Of a stretch of DNA of 64,000 bases, positions 60,371-64,000 are shown in pieces (position 1 is the first letter of the stretch; every line of letters starts with the position of its first letter). A program made the position numbers and the translations under genes. The notes under the pieces were generated by a model that was not told where the DNA came from, searched no databases, and saw nothing but the letters and a program-made list of their open reading frames with translations. Source of the stretch: Clostridiales bacterium (GTDB lineage Bacteria > Bacillota > Clostridia > Lachnospirales > Lachnospiraceae). The stretch is from positions 38,238-102,237 of the forward strand of contig JAJQIK010000093.1 in NCBI GenBank assembly GCA_021199255.1, read 5' to 3'.

Positions 60371-63088
60371 ATGGACTATGGAAAAAAAGGCGTCCGCAGG
60401 AAACAGCAGGCGCTCCATTCTACATCGAAAAAATGGGGGAAAAAGTTCGGTTTTACCTTTATTCAGATATTTCTGTTAGCCCTGATAGGAGTGGCAATCG
60501 TCAGCGCCAGCGCGGGAATCGGCATTTTCAAGGGGATTCTGGCAACGGCTCCCGATATCGGGAATATCGACGTCACCCCTACCGGTTTTTCTACGTTCGT
60601 ATATGACATAGAAGGGAACCAGACCGCCAAGCTGGTCTCTACCGACAGCAACCGTATTCCGGTAACCATCGACATGGTGCCGGAGGATTTACAAAACGCC
60701 TTTGTAGCCATTGAGGATTCCCGTTTCTACGAGCATAACGGCATCGATATTAAGGGCATTATCCGAGCCGCCGTAGTGGGACTGCAAAATGGCGGCAATT
60801 TTTCCGAGGGCGCCAGTACGATTACCCAGCAGCTTTTGAAAAACAACGTTTTTACCGACTGGACCAGCGAGGATTCCTTTCTGGACAGCCTCAAGCGTAA
60901 GATTCAGGAGCAGTATCTCGCCCTGGAGCTTGAGAAGGTGATGGATAAGGACACCATTCTGATCAACTATATGAACACCATCAACTTAGGCCAGAACACT
61001 CTGGGCGTGCAGGCGGCGTCCCTGCGTTATTTTAACAAATCCGTCAGCGACCTTACGCTGTCCGAGTGCGCCGTCATCGCGGGAATCACCAAAAACCCTT
61101 CCCGCTACAATCCCATTACCCACCCTGAGGAAAACGCAGAGCGGCGGGAAAAGGTGCTGGACGATATGCTGGAGCAGGGATATATCACACAGGAGGAGCA
61201 TGACGAGGCGATGGCTGACGACGTCTATTCACGTATTCAGGTCGCCGATTCCGAAAATGAGGATACATCTGTCAATACATATTTTGTAGATGCGCTGACA
61301 GATGACGTCTTAGAGGATCTGATTGCCGCGGGCTACAACGAAACCCAGGCCTATACTCTGCTGTACAGCGGCGGGCTTAAAATTTATTCCACACAGGATC
61401 CTAAGATTCAACAGATCTGCGACGAAGCCTTTGCAGACGAAAGCAATTTCCCCGCCAATACCAAATGGTATTTAACCTATGAGCTGACCGTAGAAAAGAG
61501 CAACGGCGACCATGAAAACTACAGCACCGAAATGTTCCGTACCTATTGGCAGGAAAATCGTTCCAGTACCTTTAATTTGATTTACAGTTCTCAGGAAGAG
61601 GCTTATCTGGATATAGAAGCCTATAAGGAAGCGGTCATGGAGACCGGAGATGAAGTATATGGCGAAACCATCAGCCTGACGCCTCAGCCTCAGGTATCTC
61701 TGGTAATTGAGGATCAGAGCACCGGCTATATCGTAGCCATGGAGGGAGGCCGGGGCGCCAAATCCGGCAGCCGTACCCTGAACCGCGCTACCGATACCAC
61801 CAGGCAGCCCGGTTCCACCTTTAAGATTGTATCCACCTATGCGCCCGCATTGGACAGCGCCGGGCTGACGCTTGCCACGATCCAGAACGACGCGCCGTTT
61901 TGTTATTCCAGCGGACGCCCCGTAGCAAACTGGTACGGGGAAGAATACCGGGGGCTTTCCTCCCTGCGGGACGGCATCAGAGATTCCATGAATATTGTAG
62001 CGGTCAAAACATTGACGCAGATTACGCCGCAGCTGGGCTTTGACTATCTGATCAACTTCGGCTTTACCACGCTGGAAGAGCGCAAGGAAATCAACGGTCA
62101 GGTCTATTCTGATATCCAGCAGTCTCTCGCCCTGGGCGGCATTACCAACGGCGTAACCAACGAGGAGCTGAATGCAGCCTACGCCTGCATCGCCAACAGC
62201 GGTACCTATATCAAACCCAAGCTTTATACCAAGGTACTGGATCATGACGGCAATATTATTTTAGACAACACCGAGCCCCAGTCTAAGCAGGTCATCAAAG
62301 AAACTACCGCCTTCCTGCTGACAGACGCCATGGTAGACGTAGTCACAAGCGGCACCGGAGCTTCCGTTAATTTCGGCAATATGGCGATTGCCGGCAAGAC
62401 CGGAACCACCTCTGATTACAACGACGTATGGTTCGCGGGTTATACCCCTTACTATACCGCTACTACCTGGGCAGGCTATGACAACAATGTAAAACTTACC
62501 GGAGAGGAAAAAAATCTTGCCAGAAAGCTGTGGCGCACCGTTATGGCTAAGATTCATGAGGATCTGCCCAGCGAATCCTTTACGGTACCCTCCGGCATCG
62601 TAACCGCCACCGTATGCTCCCGTTCCGGCAAGCTGCCCATCGCGGGGCTTTGCGACGAAACGCTTCGCACGGAATACTTCGCGGAGGGTACTGTCCCGGA
62701 AGAAACCTGCGACGTCCATTATTCCGGCCAGATATGCCAGTACAGCAATCTGCCTGCTACCGAATACTGCCCCTTTAAAACAGAAGGAGTATTGGAGCTT
62801 ACCCCCGTCGAGGACGTATCTCTCCAGAGCGGAACTGCCGCCGCCACAGGCGCGTCCACCACGGAAGAGGTCGTCAATGAAGACGGCAGCATCTCAACAG
62901 TGACCGTTACCCAGAGCAATATCTGCCCGCACGATGCAGAATTTTTCTCTAATCCTGATTATGAAAGCGTCATTGAAACCCAACGGGCGGAAATGGAACA
63001 GCGCGCAGCTACGGCTGCTGCGGAAGCGGCGGCGGCTGCCGCCGAAGCTCAGGTATCACAGGAGAGCGAGCAGACGCAAACAGAATAG
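60371..63088 (+). CDS. Class A penicillin-binding protein (glycosyltransferase and transpeptidase)
   Basis: A bifunctional peptidoglycan synthase (PBP1a type). The 905-residue protein has a basic N-terminus, one membrane helix (residues about 29-53), the GT51 domain with the catalytic Glu115 (AIEDSRFYEHNGID) and STITQQLLKN, and a transpeptidase domain with Ser482 (STFK), Ser539-Met-Asn and Lys676-Thr-Gly. The C-terminal tail contains several cysteines (VCSRSGKLPIAGLCDET; CDVHYSGQICQYSNLPATEYC), then Ala/Glu-rich low complexity. TAAGGAGG precedes the ATG. It stands alone on the plus strand, with its own promoter and terminator. Confidence 0.97.
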   Translation: MDYGKKGVRRKQQALHSTSKKWGKKFGFTFIQIFLLALIGVAIVSASAGIGIFKGILATAPDIGNIDVTPTGFSTFVYDIEGNQTAKLVSTDSNRIPVTIDMVPEDLQNAFVAIEDSRFYEHNGIDIKGIIRAAVVGLQNGGNFSEGASTITQQLLKNNVFTDWTSEDSFLDSLKRKIQEQYLALELEKVMDKDTILINYMNTINLGQNTLGVQAASLRYFNKSVSDLTLSECAVIAGITKNPSRYNPITHPEENAERREKVLDDMLEQGYITQEEHDEAMADDVYSRIQVADSENEDTSVNTYFVDALTDDVLEDLIAAGYNETQAYTLLYSGGLKIYSTQDPKIQQICDEAFADESNFPANTKWYLTYELTVEKSNGDHENYSTEMFRTYWQENRSSTFNLIYSSQEEAYLDIEAYKEAVMETGDEVYGETISLTPQPQVSLVIEDQSTGYIVAMEGGRGAKSGSRTLNRATDTTRQPGSTFKIVSTYAPALDSAGLTLATIQNDAPFCYSSGRPVANWYGEEYRGLSSLRDGIRDSMNIVAVKTLTQITPQLGFDYLINFGFTTLEERKEINGQVYSDIQQSLALGGITNGVTNEELNAAYACIANSGTYIKPKLYTKVLDHDGNIILDNTEPQSKQVIKETTAFLLTDAMVDVVTSGTGASVNFGNMAIAGKTGTTSDYNDVWFAGYTPYYTATTWAGYDNNVKLTGEEKNLARKLWRTVMAKIHEDLPSESFTVPSGIVTATVCSRSGKLPIAGLCDETLRTEYFAEGTVPEETCDVHYSGQICQYSNLPATEYCPFKTEGVLELTPVEDVSLQSGTAAATGASTTEEVVNEDGSISTVTVTQSNICPHDAEFFSNPDYESVIETQRAEMEQRAATAAAEAAAAAAEAQVSQESEQTQTE

Positions 63089-63111
63089 CGGCGGGAAACA
63101 CCCGCCGCTTT
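63087..63111 (+). terminator. Terminator downstream of the penicillin-binding protein gene
   Basis: AGCGGCGGG and CCCGCCGCT form a perfect 9-bp stem with a 5-base loop directly after the stop codon, followed by a short TTTCC. It may also serve the convergent gene at 63113-63391. Confidence 0.7.
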
Positions 63112-63112
63112 C

Positions 63113-63391
63113 CTAGATTCCTTTTAGTTCTCTGATTTTTGCCTCTAAATCGGCAACGCCGTTTTGCGCGTTGCCGATTGCTCTGCACGCCTCCTCATAC
63201 TCTTCTTCCGGCATGGCGCCGTGCTTCTCATAGTATAGCTTGCCAATCTCTATGTAATTCTTTTTGATTACATCCTCGCAAGTGTTGATCTGGCTTTTCA
63301 GATTTGCAATCTGCGCCGCCTCCTTCGCCTTATCCGTTACCTCCTTGCCTTTTGTGGCGATGGTTTCACCCAGCTTATCCAAAAAATCCAT
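63113..63391 (-). CDS. Small helical protein of unknown function
   Basis: A 92-residue protein with a good AAGGAG site before the ATG. It appears fully helical and amphipathic: an N-terminal FLDKLGETIATKGKEVTDKAKEA stretch, then a coiled coil with one Cys (QIANLKSQINTCEDVIKKNY) and a C-terminal coiled coil (AVADLEAKIREL type). Similar short proteins occur in Lachnospiraceae, sometimes fused to a zinc ribbon; I recall no tested function. It is convergent with the penicillin-binding protein gene and shares its terminator region. Confidence 0.7.
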   Translation of the reverse strand: MDFLDKLGETIATKGKEVTDKAKEAAQIANLKSQINTCEDVIKKNYIEIGKLYYEKHGAMPEEEYEEACRAIGNAQNGVADLEAKIRELKGI

Positions 63392-63531
63392 TTTTATTCT
63401 CCTTTCCGTCCTTCTTCCCGGACTTCGTTAATACTTCCCACTAATCCAAACGCATTTGCCTGCTTTGCGCCGTCCTCATGGGTCTACAAGAAAACCTTAC
63501 TCCTTTCCCGGAAAATTTGCAATGCGTCAAT

Positions 63532-63876
63532 CTAAAGAGGAGGCTTTTTCTTTACAATCAAATCATAGCTTTCCGCCACCATCCGCTTCACGTCATCATC
63601 TGGAATACTCCCGTCCAGAATAATCGTATTCCAGTGTTCCTTGTTCTGGTGATATCCCGGCAGGACAGACGCATACGCGCTCCGCCAGAAGTCCCGCCAC
63701 TCCGGCGCAACCTTCACATTGACGCAGACGCTGCCATTCCTCTCATATGTCCACGCGAAAGCCCTCTTATTCTTCTTATACCGAAGCAGTATCCAGTTGT
63801 CGTCATGGAAGGGCGCGTCCATATACACATCCGGCAGCGTCATGCCGTAGTCTAATATTTCTTTCCGTTCTCTCAT
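63532..63876 (-). CDS. MmcQ/YjbR family protein
   Basis: A 114-residue CyaY-like-fold protein of the MmcQ/YjbR family, annotated as DNA-binding in some cases but without clear function. I start at ATG 63876 (MRERKEILDYGMTLPDVYMD), which has GGGGA at 7 bases. A longer frame starting at 63963 would read through two inverted repeats and is less likely. Family motifs include the proline-containing N-terminus, WILLRYKKNKRAFAW, VNVKVAPEWRDFWR, PGYHQNKEHWNTIILDGSIPDDDVKRMVAESYDL. The protein ends 10 bases before a region with no gene. Confidence 0.9.
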   Translation of the reverse strand: MRERKEILDYGMTLPDVYMDAPFHDDNWILLRYKKNKRAFAWTYERNGSVCVNVKVAPEWRDFWRSAYASVLPGYHQNKEHWNTIILDGSIPDDDVKRMVAESYDLIVKKKPPL

Positions 63877-63926
63877 ATGAATCCCCATACTAATCCCCAT
63901 TTCTGAGCAACTTGTTGCGAAGCGGC

Positions 63927-63998
63927 GGCGAGAAATCCGCGAAGGCGGTTTCTCGTCTGCCATCAGGGCTATTTGTTTTCGCCCAGAAACAAATAGCC
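63927..63998. repeat. Two consecutive inverted repeats at the right edge
   Basis: GGCGAGAAATCCGC (63927-63940) and GCGGTTTCTCGTC (63945-63957) form a 13-bp stem with one or two mismatches around GAAG. GGCTATTTGTTT (63967-63978) and AAACAAATAGCC (63987-63998) form a perfect 12-bp stem with an 8-base loop. No T tract follows in the visible sequence. They may be a dispersed palindromic element upstream of the YjbR-like gene; the window ends here. Confidence 0.65.
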
Positions 63999-64000
63999 AA

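Overview
The window looks like a chromosomal segment of a spore-forming, flagellated member of the Clostridia, most likely a Lachnospiraceae. The reasons are CodY next to flagellar basal-body genes, sporulation genes (an uninterrupted sigK, spoIIP, gpr), a monoderm-type type IV pilus locus without a secretin, and a hemicellulose-uronate utilisation cluster with binding-protein-dependent sugar permeases. No tRNA, rRNA, CRISPR array, insertion sequence or phage gene is visible.

Layout. 1-2447 (minus): flgB-flgC-fliE-fliF, with fliF running off the left edge. 2705-5761 (minus): codY and topA. 5945-26401 (minus): a complete type IV pilus cluster, read from right to left as pilB, pilC, major pilin, prepilin peptidase pilD, a pilM-pilN fusion, pilO, four further prepilin-like proteins of 192 to 1065 residues, and a 1695-residue exported protein. 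It lies between topA and the competence-related pair dprA and yifB/comM (26546-29244). A second pilus-related unit (29622-32563) holds sigK, a degenerate HD-GYP protein whose C-terminus is lost through an 8-bp duplication, and the retraction ATPase pilT. 32755-38077 (minus): hemW, lepA, spoIIP, gpr. 38423-38686 (plus): rpsT with its own promoter, leader and terminator. 38802-43012: a zinc-ribbon membrane protein, a short-chain dehydrogenase, a PurF paralogue without the glutaminase cysteine, and a small GGDEF protein.

43142-60107 (minus) is a glucuronoxylan/aldouronate utilisation locus in two units. The first is GH67 alpha-glucuronidase, a GDSL/SGNH-type esterase and a GntR-FCD regulator, ending in a terminator. 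The second is two permeases and a lipoprotein binding protein, then, after an internal terminator-like hairpin, a GH2 glycosidase, mannonate dehydratase, fructuronate reductase and a GH115 alpha-glucuronidase. Together they would import uronic-acid-substituted oligosaccharides, release side-chain (methyl)glucuronate and feed it to 2-keto-3-deoxygluconate. The glucuronate isomerase (uxaC) and the ABC ATPase are not in the window. 60371-63088 (plus) is a class A penicillin-binding protein. The right edge has a small helical protein, an MmcQ/YjbR protein and two strong inverted repeats.

The points most worth following are regulatory or structural: the 8-bp duplication that truncates the HD-GYP gene, a spoIIP start codon buried in a 12-bp inverted repeat next to a sigma-E-like -10, a close match to a sigma-K promoter in front of sigK, a pair of 18-bp direct repeats spaced 21 bp before the transporter operon, and the very large minor pilins and exported protein of the pilus locus. 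All functional statements rest on reading the sequence and on recalled family features; no database search was run.
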